From: Pleurodeles waltl | Taxonomy: Eukaryota; Chordata; Amphibia; Caudata; Salamandridae | Length of the DNA: 64,000 nt | Direction: 5' to 3' | NCBI RefSeq assembly: GCF_031143425.1 | Contig: NC_090443.1 | Span: 1,056,841,554-1,056,905,553 of the forward strand | In this document: positions 47,850 through 58,019 of the stretch, piece after piece | How the letters are laid out: every line of letters starts with the position of its first letter | How positions within the stretch are numbered: the first letter of the stretch is position 1 | Notes under the pieces: model-generated | Seen by the model: only the letters and a program-made list of their open reading frames with translations | Told to the model about the DNA's origin: nothing | Database searches by the model: none | Program-made: the position numbers and the translations under genes

Positions 47850-49238
47850 GTCCTTTTGACTGGATCCTGGGGTGGATTCGCTTTTGCCCCAGAATCCCGT
47901 TGCTATCTTACATAGACTGTAAGTTGATTGTTCAGCCTGGATGTGAAAAGATCCAAGTCAAAAGGTCCCTATTTGTTCAGCAGGGCTTTGAATATCCTGT
48001 GGTCCAATCACCAATCGCTGTTGTCTGTGATATATTTGGAGTTCCAGTCCATAATCCTTTTCTGGGCTTCTGGAAGATATTCTCTGTAAACCAAAATCTC
48101 TCTCTTCAGGCAATAGTGCCAGAAGTCTTTTGCTAAATCCCACAGGTTCTTCAATCCCGTACCTGCTATGCGTTTAGGTATCTAACTGTCGACACATTGT
48201 CCATTTTCAGTAGAGTGCAGCAGGCGAGTCTGTCCTTGGTCATGGATTTGATCGCAAAAGAGCCTTCCATTGAGATGTTGCTGCATCTGGAATCTCAGGC
48301 CCAATGGCTAGCACCCAATTCTATGATTAAGTCCGGCCATTCTTTGCTTCTGGCGACAACTGAATCACTTCCGAATAGGTCAACCCTCTCCTGCGGTGGG
48401 ATGCATTGAGTCTCTCCAGTGCTCTGTAGTGGAGTGGACCCTGTAGCGATTAAGATAACAGTCCCACTATCCTGGCAAACTTTTTGTGTGATATCCTGCC
48501 TTGTTTTATGACCTTCCTCCTCTCCTTTTACATTTTTGTGATTGCCATCTCTGGAAGACTCAGCGTGGCCTGGGTCAAATCTATCACAAAACCCAGAAAG
48601 GACATTATCTGGTTTGAAAACTGAACCAATTTTCTTTTGTTGTTCCCAGGTCTTGCACAAAGGCAAAAGTCATGTTCAAATGGGTTGCAGCCAATAGTGG
48701 CATTGATCCATCAAGAGGCTATTGTCCAGATGTATTATCATTCTGATGCCTTTCGTTCTGAGTCACTCCACTACTAGGCGTAAGAGTTTTGTGAAACATA
48801 ACAGGGCGTATAACCTGAATGGGATTGCCAGGAACTTATGAATTTGTTCTCTCCAAGAAAAGTTGAGGAACCTCCTGTGGGGTCATAAATAAGGATGGTC
48901 AGTTAGGCGTCCTTTCGGTCCTACCTTACCATCCAGTCCCCTGCCAAGAGGATGTCTCCCAGGAGGTGGATTCCCTCCATTTTTAATTGACGCTATACCA
49001 GCCACTTGTTGAACTCTTTCTGAAACACTTCTCTTTCTTCTCCACAAAGAATATATTGCTCAAAAAAACTATTGGGGGAGTACTGGTGGTAAATCGCTCC
49101 TTTGGATAAGAGCTCGTGGACCTCATCATCTATCAGACTCATTTGCTGAACAGAAATTCTCAAGGGCCTTAGTTGTGAAATCTGCGCTGGTAGCCGTAGA
49201 ACTCTGTGTTGAAACCTCATGCTGTTTCTATCACACAT
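47850..49238 (-). pseudogene. DIRS-type RT/RNase H
   Basis: Frame 49,238-48,993 opens the RT domain with SVQQMSLIDDEVHELLSKGAI, the entry segment of DIRS RTs. Later frames (48,666-48,295 and 48,143-47,958) are broken. Near 47,960-47,860 the minus strand reads GPFDLDLFTSRLNNQLTVYV, the RNase H-terminal block characteristic of DIRS elements. No intact catalytic YxDD could be read. Stops and frame changes are frequent, so this is a fossil. Confidence 0.65.
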
Positions 49239-49266
49239 GAATTTAAAAAGATCTCCTTCCAGTTGT

Positions 49267-49774
49267 CTACAAAACCAGTGTGGCCTCCCTCCTAATTCTC
49301 GAGGGGGAAAAGGTAGTACCTACCAGTAAATCTCCTGGGGCAACCTCTGTTGTCTCTGCCGGAGCCTCTATAGGGGAAGAAGGTCCCTGCTTGGCATCCA
49401 TCATGCCATCCGTTGTTTCTCTTCCCCTATCCTTTAAACAGGCCTTGTTGATCAGGACGGCTGAAGGAGCGGCCATTGCGTTGTGCGACCTTGGGAAAAC
49501 CTTCCCTGTGAAGATCTTCCTGATGGACATTTGAGCCTTGTCCAAGTCAGAGAAGGTTGAAATTGATTTGCCCAACTTCTTTACAAAAGGTTCTCCAAAG
49601 AGATTCCCCTGGGAGATGGCTCTTGCCTCAGTTGTCACCAGATCCCCTAGTTTTGGATCTATTTTTATGAGGAGGGATCAGCATCTTTCGGCTGACAAGG
49701 TGCAGTTGGCATTGTTCAAGAGGCAAATTGCCATTTGCGCCCAGCCTGCAACATATCAGTAGGCACAGAGGAAT
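49267..49774 (-). pseudogene. DIRS-type gag, C-terminal part
   Basis: A minus-strand frame starting at about 49,770 reads KIDPKLGDLVTTEARAISQG then LFGEPFVKKLGKSISTF, and ends at 49,267. This resembles the second half of DIRS gag. It is cut at 49,775 exactly where the ERV LTR begins, so the ERV probably inserted into this gag. I could not find the other half of gag beyond the ERV, because the ERV's own 5' end is missing. Confidence 0.5.
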
Positions 49775-50591
49775 TGTTAGAAATGGGGTTTCTGGTTGGC
49801 TAGGGTATGCACCTAAGCCAGGCAGAACCCACCCACTCTAGTCAGGGCAAGGGAGTTACATGTCCAAGATAACCCCTGCTCACCCCCTTGGTAGCTTGGC
49901 ACGAGCAGTCTGGCCTAACCCGGAGGCAATGTGTAAAACGTTTTCACAGCACACACAACACACGTGACGCACTATCCCCACCACAAAGGAAACACAACCA
50001 AGTTATATGAAAATATACTGTATTGTACACAATGCAATTATTAGACCAAACATCACATATCAGAATATCCTGCTACCTTAGCAGTTGTCAGAACGTTACA
50101 CATTAATTACTCTGCAAACTAGCAATAGTCACATATAACACACAGGTTACACAGTATTCTGCAATATAAGCAGTAGTCAGGAAACACGCTATTACACTAA
50201 AGCACTTGTCATAAGAATATCATAAATGCCCATATTAGGAACATTATAAAGCATATGACAAGTCAGAAAAACATATTAGCATGTAATGCTCATAGAAGGA
50301 ACATTTGCATACACATATAAAACATCATGAAACAGGTAAGCAACATATAGATCGATAAAAAGTCACTAAAAAGAACTTATGATGTACATATTGTCCTTTG
50401 GTAGTACCTGGTTTTCTGATGAGGCAGCTCCAGTGCCAAGGAACGAAGAAGGGGCCCCCGGTGCTCCTCTGCGCAACGTGTCGGAGTAAGCCTCAGCAAG
50501 GCCTACTAGTGCAAGGGGTTCGCCCTTCTTTGCACAAAGTCCTCAGACCATATAGGAAGAAGTTGGCACAGAAACTGAAATAAAAGACTCT

Positions 50592-51158
50592 GGGGGTCAT
50601 TCTTACTTTGGCGGGCGGCGCCAAAGTAACCCCGTCAGAACACCGCACCGCGGTCGAAAGACCGCTGCGGTGATTCTGAGATTTGCCCTGGGCTGGTGGG
50701 CGGCCGCTAAAAGGCCGCCCGCCAGCCCAGGGCAAATCAACCTTCCCACGAGGACGCCGGCTCAGAATTGAGCCGGCGTAGTGGGAAGGTGCGACGGGTG
50801 CACTGGCACCCGTCGCGTATTTCAGTGTCTGCATAGCAGACACTGAAATACTTTGCGGGGCCCTCTTACGGGGGCCCCGCGGCACCCCTACCGCCATCCT
50901 GTTCATGGCGGGTTTCCCGCCATGAACAGGATGGCGGTAGGGGGTGTCTGAATCCCCATGGCGGCGGAGCGCGCTCCACCGCCATGGAGAATTCAGAAGG
51001 GCAGCGGTAAACCGGCGGGTGACCGCCGGTTTACCCTTTCTGACCGCGGCCGAACCGCCGCGGTCAGAATGCCCTTCGGAGCACCGCCGGTCTGTCGGCG
51101 GTGCTCCCGTGGCCGGTGACCCTGGCGGTCACCGGCCGCCAGGGTCAGAATCAGGCCC
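50592..51158. mobile_element. GC-rich hairpin-chain MITE
   Basis: A 567-bp, strongly GC-rich block made almost entirely of consecutive hairpins: 50,607-50,629, 50,641-50,672, 50,681-50,737, 50,741-50,789, 50,791-50,816, 50,818-50,850, 50,855-50,880, 50,885-50,944, 50,956-50,987, 51,006-51,035, 51,039-51,068, 51,079-51,106 and 51,111-51,137. Stems are 8-25 bp and mostly perfect, loops 3-10 bases, spacers a few bases. The ends GGGGGTCATTCTTAC and CTGATTCTGACCC (reverse of the right end) are imperfect terminal inverted repeats. No target duplication is clear. It is non-coding. Confidence 0.85.
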
Positions 51159-51162
51159 AAAG

Positions 51163-51168
51163 TTTATT
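51163..51168 (-). promoter_or_regulatory. LTR poly(A) signal
   Basis: AATAAA on the minus strand. The nested MITE begins only five bases further downstream, so the normal cleavage site has probably been displaced or replaced. Confidence 0.55.
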
Positions 51169-51252
51169 AAACCTCATGAGGTGGTACTACAGTTCAAACA
51201 GCACCCTTGGGTAATGTTTGAAGTAGCACACTGAACTAAGAGAGCATGGTCC

Positions 51253-51259
51253 TTTTATA
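51253..51259 (-). promoter_or_regulatory. LTR TATA box
   Basis: TATAAAA on the minus strand, followed by GG, about 390 bp into the LTR and 85 bp upstream of the poly(A) signal. This is the usual arrangement at the U3/R boundary. Confidence 0.6.
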
Positions 51260-51667
51260 CCCACACAGGGGCTAACAGAAGGAGGTACAATTATAGAAGC
51301 AAGACTTATATACATATAAGGTCATATGGAAATGCACAGTCGACAGGTAGGAGGGGCTAACAGTTTTCAAGGACTAGTAGACACATTACTGTCAGTTACT
51401 AATTACTAACAGCTGCAGACCTTACTGGCCATGTGCAAAATGGGAGATGCTAAATAGAACTTGTCACTAGACAGATTTTCAAGAGTAGTTAACAGGAAGG
51501 TAGGACAGAGCACATGGCGAGCACTTGGCAGCATGTGGCAGAGAAAATGGCTGCCATGAATACAAATGGATTCCGCGAAATGTTCACAATAGTTGCTAAA
51601 TACAAGATGTCTTCTGCTAATGCTTCATCTAATCGCTACTAAATTACAACAGATGACCCTTTCAGCA

Positions 51668-52216
51668 TTAGCTGAAGACATTCGTCTTTCTGGGATAATC
51701 TAAATATTCATCTTGTATATTTATGCTCATCATTTCAGCTATTTCCCTATCTAACATGTTTTGTGCTTTCATTTCTGTAATATTTCTTTTGGTAGGAATA
51801 CAAGCAGTAATACACATGGAGCAGAACATTGGACCACACTGAATACAGATACAGCATGTGAAAAATATTGCAATCATTACACACAGGATAGTCAGTAGTT
51901 TCCAGCCCCAAGCGGAAACAAGAGCCCAAAACCATCCAGAAAAAGTCCAAGTACCAGTCTCTGTGAGAATTTCTGCAGCAATTTAATGCAATTTAGATAT
52001 TGCATCATATACTGAAGGTGAGTGATCTGGAATGAAAACGCAGCAACTACTACCGATGATGCGACATGCATCACCTCGATCAGCTAATATCACATCTAGT
52101 ACCATACGATTTTGGAGCGCTACAATCCTCGCAATTTGGAGCTCCTCAGTAATATTCCCAAGTGCCAGAGCTGCCTGATTAGTAACAGCTTCCACAACCC
52201 TAGTCAATCGTCTCAC
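51668..52216 (-). pseudogene. env: ERV envelope transmembrane subunit
   Basis: Frame 52,216-51,983 contains an amphipathic helix region, then LQNRMVLDVI followed by GDACRIIGSSCC, i.e. the CX6CC motif that covalently bonds TM to SU in gamma-type retroviruses. After frame changes, 51,950-51,747 carries a membrane-anchor-like hydrophobic stretch, and 51,877-51,668 a cysteine-rich segment and a hydrophilic tail ending at a TAA at 51,668. No single frame spans the subunit. It is disabled and is described only as a fossil. Confidence 0.75.
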
Positions 52217-52365
52217 TTTCCTACTGTTTAAGCACCCACAAAGGAAAACAACCCTAAATTAAAATCAACATGTTGTTGCAGGCTAGTGTCCGTTTGGTCT
52301 ACCTCGTTTGTACTTATTGTCCTTTTATATCTATTTTTAATGATGTAATTGAACAGTTTAAAATC

Positions 52366-53157
52366 TCAGTGATATGATGCAGGTGCCAAAAACATAGGGG
52401 GTAATAGAAAAGATACATAACACACACGTGACCACCCAACAGGTAATTGGTAATATCCATAGTTACCACAAACAAAATATTTATTATGTGAAGCTGTAAA
52501 ACTACTATTATTTACACCCTCAATAGTTAAAATCAAGGTACAATCGCTTGTTCCCACTGGAATTCGCCCAATGCTAACTATACATAAATCTGCTTTAGTT
52601 TTTGTAACAGAAATAACACATTGTCCTTTCTTGTCAGAGTCTCTTATATTTGTGAAGACATATGGTATTGAAACATTGTCCAGTTGATACTCTTCCCATT
52701 CCCATTTAGTTCCTTTGGCTTGGGGATACCCATCTTTGTCTTGGTAGCACACTTTATTAAGGCGAAAAAGAAGTCCGCCCTCTGTACGTTTTCCAGATGC
52801 AAACAAAAGCGTATACCAAGCTTGACAAGAACCATTGTGTGAAAAAGGAAGAGGAATGAAATGTGTTCCTCCTTTCTTTTGATGCGCAGGTATCATTCCA
52901 CATACCCAACAGTTAGTAGTATTTGTAGCATTATGAGTATGATGCAACATCTGAATGAAAGTATTATTGAAGTACGATTGACGGTGCTTCTGCTCATGAT
53001 AGGGAAGCGTAAAGTAATAGTGATCCTCTGGTACTGGAGTAGTGGCAACAAAAAACTCACGAGCAGGAGCCTTCTTTTCAACAAACCAGGTGATTATTGC
53101 TATAACCACCAAAACAACAACAAATCCCATAGTACTAATGATCAGTTTGTTATTCAT
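52366..53157 (-). CDS. env: ERV envelope surface-subunit ORF (263 codons, truncated)
   Basis: This is the longest intact ERV frame. It starts with ATG at 53,157 and has a hydrophobic segment at residues 10-24 that would serve as signal or anchor. N-glycosylation sequons are at about residues 64, 76 and 79. CWVC at residues 83-86 is the CxxC motif of gamma-type surface subunits. About half of an expected subunit is present before a stop at 52,366, and the remainder up to TM at 52,216 is in other frames. The intact N-terminal half could still be translated, but there is no evidence of a complete glycoprotein. Confidence 0.7.
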   Translation of the reverse strand: MNNKLIISTMGFVVVLVVIAIITWFVEKKAPAREFFVATTPVPEDHYYFTLPYHEQKHRQSYFNNTFIQMLHHTHNATNTTNCWVCGMIPAHQKKGGTHFIPLPFSHNGSCQAWYTLLFASGKRTEGGLLFRLNKVCYQDKDGYPQAKGTKWEWEEYQLDNVSIPYVFTNIRDSDKKGQCVISVTKTKADLCIVSIGRIPVGTSDCTLILTIEGVNNSSFTASHNKYFVCGNYGYYQLPVGWSRVCYVSFLLPPMFLAPASYH

Positions 53158-53290
53158 TTTAGCAACAGTGATAATCGACCCTTTCAGAAATTAATAAAAA
53201 ACAATAGTTGGAGCTCTTATCCCTAGGCAGCCGCTGATTTCTTCACCATGGGCCAAGACGGGTGTCACTACTCTAATGCATGGCTGATCA

Positions 53291-53303
53291 CCCCCCCCCC
53301 CCC
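53291..53303 (-). other. 13-base G run between integrase and env
   Basis: Thirteen consecutive C on the plus strand (G on the coding strand) lie between the end of integrase (53,346) and the env ATG (53,157). It may be a simple homopolymer expansion. A purine tract here could once have served as a priming or slippage site, but nothing supports that directly. Confidence 0.5.
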
Positions 53304-53345
53304 TTGCCACATTGGCTCTCCGTTTCACTAACCCAGGGCGGTAGC

Positions 53346-53669
53346 TCAACCAGTTTTCTCCAGCACTGCAGATTCTTTCCTCTGTCTCAAATTATATCGC
53401 GATACTCCAGAAATCGTATGGTCCAGGAAGAACTCCGCAGATTCGTCAGGTGATATAGCATGGCCTTTCTCCGTAGTCAAAATCTCTCGATGATTGGTCA
53501 GCACAGCAGGTTCCACCAAGGTAGGTAGCACTCTCTTGCAGTGAGTACTATGGACCCAATTCTTTCGGTTCGTTACTCGAATTGCCGGCCTTGTCGCAAG
53601 GAGCACCTGCTCTGGGCCTCGCCACCTTGGTTCCAAGCTGCTTGATCTTTCAAAGGACTTAATCATCAC
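53346..53669 (-). pseudogene. pol: ERV integrase C-terminal domain
   Basis: The frame reads RWRGPEQVLLATRPAIRV followed by NWVHSTHCKRVLP, the SH3-like DNA-binding end of gamma-type integrases (GP...VLL..P.A..V....WVH). It ends with a hydrophilic tail overlapping the approach to env. It is separated by a stop/frame change from the integrase core at 53,727. It is the last domain of pol. Confidence 0.8.
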
Positions 53670-53726
53670 CTGGTCACCAGGTCGGAGTTCCTGGCCTTCA
53701 CCTGTAGATCTGTCAGGAAGTGCTTC

Positions 53727-54080
53727 TCAAACCTGTTGATGAATAGAAACCAAATTGTTGGTTAACTGTGCCAAATAATCATTCATCAGGACACAAGGTC
53801 CATCATATACAGAATTTGGCTTAGGAACTCCCCAAATGTTCATTGGCCTTCCAAATACTATTTTATACGAGGTAAGGCCTGTTCGAGAGTGTGGCACTGA
53901 CCTAATAGACAATAATGCCAATGGTAATGCATCCGACCAAGTTAAAGATGTGGAAGCCTGTATCTTCGCTAACTTCAGCTTCAAAGTAGCATTATACCTT
54001 TCCACCAACCCTGCTGATTGTGGGTGGAAAACCGCATGGAACTTCTGTTTGATCCCTAATCCTTTCAGGACTAACTTCAT
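53727..54080 (-). pseudogene. pol: ERV integrase core, C-terminal half
   Basis: HPQSAGLVERYNATLK at residues 19-34 supplies the catalytic Glu (residue 27) of the DDE triad. Later TSYKIVFGRPMN is the conserved end of the core. The second Asp (NDNRPHF) lies just upstream in the short gap at about 54,110 between this frame and 54,150. So all three catalytic positions exist in the DNA, but in interrupted frames. Confidence 0.85.
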
Positions 54081-54149
54081 AACTTCCCCAACAAAATGAG
54101 GTCTGTTATCATTCCATAAAAGTCTGCAAACACCAAACCTAGGGAAACA

Positions 54150-54704
54150 TTATTTCAAAAGCACCTTCGCTGTGGTAATGGCAGTATTATCCTTTGTGGG
54201 GTATGCCTCTATCCATTTACTATAGGCACATACCACCACCAAGACATACTTTAAATTGTTGCAGCGTTTGAGCTGAATATAATCCATTTGTAGAACTTCA
54301 AAAGGTGCAGTTGGTGTAGCAAACCCTCCCGCAGGAATACGTGTCCCTTTTCCAAGATTGTATTGTAAACAGATCAAACAAGACTGTACTACTCTCTTAG
54401 CTGTACTGGAAATTTCTGGATGCTCCCAAACTTGCATAAGCAACTTCCTTATTGTTGAAGCTCCAACATGTGCCAGCCCATGTGCCATCTGAACCATAGG
54501 TTGTACAAAAGCTATAGGCAATTTCCATTTATCCATCTGCTTATTCCGCCAACAGCCCTCATCATCCAATTTTCCTTCTTCAGACCATTGCTCACGTTCT
54601 TTCACAGAAGCAGATTTCTGTATATCTAATACGTCTTGTCTAGCATTATGCCAACGTTCAGCTTGGGACTTCACTACATACATAGAAGTAGTACTTCGCT
54701 GCAT
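54150..54704 (-). pseudogene. pol: ERV integrase zinc-binding domain and core start
   Basis: His75 and His79 (AHGLAHVG) with Cys109 and Cys112 (SCLICLQ) form the HHCC zinc-binding module. QMDYI supplies the first catalytic Asp (about residue 141), followed by YVLVVVCAYSKWIEAYPT, the strand-helix of the core. The frame stays open for 184 codons and is one of the better kept parts of the provirus. It abuts RNase H upstream with a single intervening stop. Confidence 0.85.
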
Positions 54705-54710
54705 CGCAGT

Positions 54711-55199
54711 CTAACGTGCTATGCGGTCCGCAAGGGCATTACCTTGCCCTATCTTATCGGTCACTCTCTTGTGTGCACTACATTTCACAATAGCTATTTT
54801 CTTTGGATATGTCAATGCAGTCAAGAGGTTATGCACTAATTCTCTGAGCATTATCTGCATCCCGTGGAATGTGAGAAAGCCTCTCTCCTTCCAAAGCAAA
54901 CCAAAATCATGAGCCACTCCAAAAGCATAGCGGCTGTCTGTATAAATGTTCACACATAAATCAGTACTAAGCTCACATGCTTGTGTCAAAGCTATTAGTT
55001 CAGCTGCTTGAGCTGACTTCTGTGGTATACGAGCTGTCTCCACTACCGTGTGTATTGTGGTGATTGCATATGCAGCTGAGGTCGTACCGTCTGGCAACTT
55101 CAAACAAGACCCATCAACCCACAATTCCCCGTCTACATCTGGAAGGGGCGTATCTTGCAAATCAATACGACCCTTTGTCTGTTCTTCGGTAAGGAACAT
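54711..55199 (-). pseudogene. pol: ERV RNase H
   Basis: A 162-codon frame with all four catalytic acids: Asp29 (LWVDGS), Glu67 (AAELIAL), Asp88 (IYTDSRYAF) and Asp158 (NALADRIA). His143 (SAHKR) is also in place. It degrades the RNA strand of the hybrid during reverse transcription. Length and motif order match gamma-type RNase H. It overlaps the RT connection frame upstream by a frameshift and stops just before integrase. Confidence 0.85.
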
Positions 55200-55638
55200 G
55201 TGTTTCTTGTGACTGAGGCTGAGTCACCGGATATGGCAACAAAGTGGCTGGATTTAGTGTTGCATATCTCTTCAGTGTAATGTGAGGAGCCAGCAATGTC
55301 AATTCATATCCTGCCAGGCGAGCGCTAGTTAAATGTTGCGTCTTTGTTTGATTTAAAAGAGCATCAACTGCATGGGGTACTAACACCAACGGCTTATGTG
55401 ACAAAACTATCCCTTCACTCTGACGTATTGACACAGCTGTTGCCGCAACTGAACGAAAACACCCATGCAATGCTCGAGCGACAGGATCAAGTACTGCTGA
55501 AAAATATGCACAGGGACGCTGCTTATCGCCATGTGTCTGTACTAAAACTGACAATGCACATCCATCTTTCTCATGTACGTAAAGTGCAAAAGCCTTCGTG
55601 TAATCTGGAGTACCTAACAGGTACCTGGTGCTGAACAA
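55162..55638 (-). pseudogene. pol: ERV RT connection domain
   Basis: The 158-codon frame reads FALYVHEKDGCALSVLVQTH then PCAYFSAVLDPVA, the RT-RNase H connection in which gamma-type RTs have F.LYV.E..G.A.GVL.Q and ...YLS..LDPVA. It overlaps both neighbouring frames, showing two frameshifts relative to a continuous pol. Confidence 0.8.
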
Positions 55639-56440
55639 AGGGCTTGTAGTAGCTGCCGGAAAGCAGTCTCACATTCATCTGTCCATGGGAGGGGCATTGG
55701 AGTATCTTTAGTCAAAAGTGCTAGCAAAGGTTTGACAATGTGTGAAAACCCTAATATCCATTGCCTACAAAAAGAAGTAAGACCAAGGAATGCACAAACA
55801 TCTTTCTGAGTAGAGGGTACTGGTGTGTCTAAAATTGCTTGAATACGATCTGATGTAAGTGCACGGCCCTCCTTAGACAAAAGGTGACCTAAATAGGTTA
55901 CCTTTGGTCTACAATATTGCAATTTCTTTCGTGACACTTCATGATGGTGTGAAGCAAGAAAAGAAAGTAAGGACAAAGTGCACTTTTCACATTGCTCAGG
56001 GGTATTAGCTGCCAACAAAATATCATCGACATATTGTATGAGAGCCACACCTTCAGGCAAAACAAAAGAATCAAGTTGTTGTTTTAACGCTTGAATATAA
56101 ATACTAGGACTCTCAGTATAGCCTTGAGGAACTCTGCAAAATCGAAATGATCGTTTATTCAAAGTAAAACCAAACAAATATCGGCTGTCAGGATGAATAG
56201 GAATCGAAAAAAAAGCATTCTTCAAGTCTATCACAGAGAACATAGTTGCTGTCGGGGGAACCAAAGTAAGAAGTGCTGTGATGTCATATACCACAGGATA
56301 TTGTGGTACCACAATCTTATTCACTTCTCGTAAATCAATAATGAATCAGTAAATCCTAGTATCAGTATCCTTTTTCAGAATAGGAAGAATCGGACTGTTA
56401 CAAACATTATACGGAACTTCCTCAACAACTCCAACTGCAA
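55614..56440 (-). pseudogene. pol: ERV reverse transcriptase palm and thumb
   Basis: The 236-codon frame 56,324-55,614 contains motif A (VIDLKNAFFS, residues 31-40), the RVPQGYTESP block (64-73), and motif C YVDD (98-101) with both catalytic Asp. It then has CRPKVTYLGHLLSKEGR and a thumb with GLTSFCRQWI. The RT start lies upstream to about 56,440 in other frames. The catalytic part is intact, but the surrounding polyprotein is broken. Confidence 0.9.
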
Positions 56441-56477
56441 TAAGATCATGCACGATTTGTGTGAGTGCTTCTTCGCC

Positions 56478-56870
56478 CTACTGTGAAATTTTGCATTGAG
56501 GCAAACGTGGCAATACAGCTCCCTCCTTGACACTAATATGTACCGGTAGAATAATCATTTGTCCCACATCAGTATCTGAAGTAGCCCACAAAGTACTAGG
56601 GAGTGAAGCTAATGCAATATCCTCTTTACCAAGACAAACTCTTTCCATCACAGGATGATTATCATTCAAAATAACACGCACCCCTTCAGGAGAGCATCGT
56701 ATTGTAGCCCTGAAATACTTGAGCAGACAGGGGAGCCCTTGGAACCAATTGTTTAGACAAGGTGCTATGAGTAGCTCCTGTATCAACCAGAAACTGATCA
56801 GTAGAACCCAAAACATGTGCTGTAACTTAGGGACCACTCTGATCTACTGGAACTTTAACTGATTCCTTAC
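56478..56870 (-). pseudogene. pro: ERV protease and RT leader
   Basis: One minus-strand frame near 56,800-56,760 reads DQFLVDTGATHSTLS, the aspartic protease active site (D-T-G). The longer 119-codon frame 56,837-56,478 is shifted there. It picks up the pro-RT junction further on (LPVHISVKEG and VLPRLPQ-like sequence). A frameshift falls inside the protease. Confidence 0.7.
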
Positions 56871-56886
56871 CCCATCCTAGGCAATC

Positions 56887-57321
56887 CTATGCATAAGCAG
56901 AATCTTGGAAATCAGGCTGTACATAGTTAGACATCTGATATTGGTTCCGTCTATCAAAAGTGTTAAACCCATCCTGCCTTCGTACATTAGCATCAAACCT
57001 AGCATGATCATTCGTGCTTCTTCGAGGCCCTGAATATCCTGAGCGATTTCTCATTTGTCCCCGACCACGTGAACACATCTGAACATGTAGTGCTGGACAA
57101 TCGGCAGCCCAATGCCCAAATTTCTTACAATACGCACACTGATCAACAGACAAATTTGAACGAGTGTAAGAAGAACCATAAGATCCACGTCCACCTCTAT
57201 CACTACCTCTAAAAGGCGGACCATAAGCGTGAGCCAAAATAACCTTCGTCTTTAATTCTTTAATCTTTTTATCCTCGCTACCTTTTGCTTCTAATTCCTG
57301 ATGAGAGGGGGCCAAGGTCAA
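56887..57321 (-). pseudogene. gag: ERV gag nucleocapsid
   Basis: 144 codons, rich in Arg, Gly and Ser, with one CCHC zinc knuckle (CAYCKKFGHWAADC, C-X2-C-X4-H-X4-C) preceded by a GGRGSYGSSY basic linker. It binds genomic RNA in retroviruses. A single knuckle is usual for gamma-type viruses. Upstream capsid and matrix are absent. The frame's start is arbitrary because the provirus is cut near 57,305. Confidence 0.8.
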
Positions 57322-57580
57322 CAGTTACTTTTTGTAAAAGAGGGGGCCCCGCTATGCACCCCCTCTGGTTTCAGGACAGGCCCCTCCTGGGGCCCGCGAT
57401 CACTGGGGTCCCCCCTAGGCCTCCAGCGGCCCTCACGAGGGGGAGCCAAAGTCAGGGAGAAGTCTAAATGAGGAGGGGGGTGACACCTCTCCCCTCCATT
57501 TCAGGAACAGGCCCATCCTGGGGCCCATGATTGCTGAGGGCCCCCCCGGGCCTTCACTGGCCCTCCAACGAGGGGTGATA
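57306..57580. repeat. GC-rich tandem doublet, about 134-bp unit
   Basis: Two successive units share CATCCTGGGGCCC or CTCCTGGGGCCC, GAT(C/T)(A/G)CTG, a run of C and CCCTC(A/C)ACGAGG. They mark the point where ERV sequence stops. The following GC-rich segment to about 57,960, with repeated GGGGGC modules, is unassigned. Confidence 0.6.
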
Positions 57581-58019
57581 TCCAGGTACTGGCCCACAGG
57601 GGGCCACAAAAGGGACCGGCGGCGCCCCGCCCATTGTCCAACTGAACTCCGTCAAGGCTCGGAAGGGCAGGTAGAGGCTTCCTTCTCTCCTGCCTGTTTT
57701 GGGCCTCGTCCGGGCCCAAGTAAGGGCCTTCTGGTGCCCCGGGGGCGCTCCTCGGAGTGATCATTAACCCGGGGGCACCGCTAGGAGCAAGTGTGCTCCA
57801 AAGTCAATTTTACGGTTTTCTTTGTGCCCCGGGGGCACAGAAATCAGCGCGACTCTGGCGCTGTACTCCCTACAGCCCGGGTTGCGGCGGTGATCTTTTT
57901 TTCCTGCAATACAGGGCTTTTCCAGCGCTAAGAGAGCAAAAGAGGCAGCGCTTTTCTTCATCAAGCGCTAGGCCTCAAAAATACAAAGTGCTTTCCAAAT
58001 CGCATAGTCTTGTAGAAAT

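Larger units (their letters stand above)
49775..51651 (-). mobile_element. 3' LTR of the provirus, with a MITE nested inside
   Basis: On the minus strand the LTR starts TGTTGTAATTTAG (51,651) and ends CCATTTCTAACA (49,775), giving the TGTT...AACA termini expected of an LTR. It begins 17 bases after the env stop codon, behind a short GAAAGGG purine run. TATA and poly(A) signals are in the right order. Removing the nested MITE at 50,592-51,158 leaves about 1.3 kb. The right boundary is less certain than the left. Confidence 0.75.
49775..57321 (-). mobile_element. Gammaretrovirus-like provirus, 5'-truncated, with 3' LTR
   Basis: Running right to left: gag nucleocapsid, protease, RT, RNase H, integrase, env and a 3' LTR, all in the canonical order. 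One CCHC knuckle, pro and pol following gag directly, and a CX6CC transmembrane envelope place it with class I (gamma/epsilon-like) ERVs. The 5' LTR, matrix and capsid are missing: past 57,321 the sequence switches to an unrelated GC-rich repeat. Frameshifts or stops lie between most domains, so no functional polyprotein remains. Confidence 0.9.

Noticed and set aside
50410..50450. Additional hammerhead core (CTGATGAGG near 50,414)
   Set aside because: No GAAA follows helix II; the sequence there reads AAGGAACG, and no helix I partner exists.
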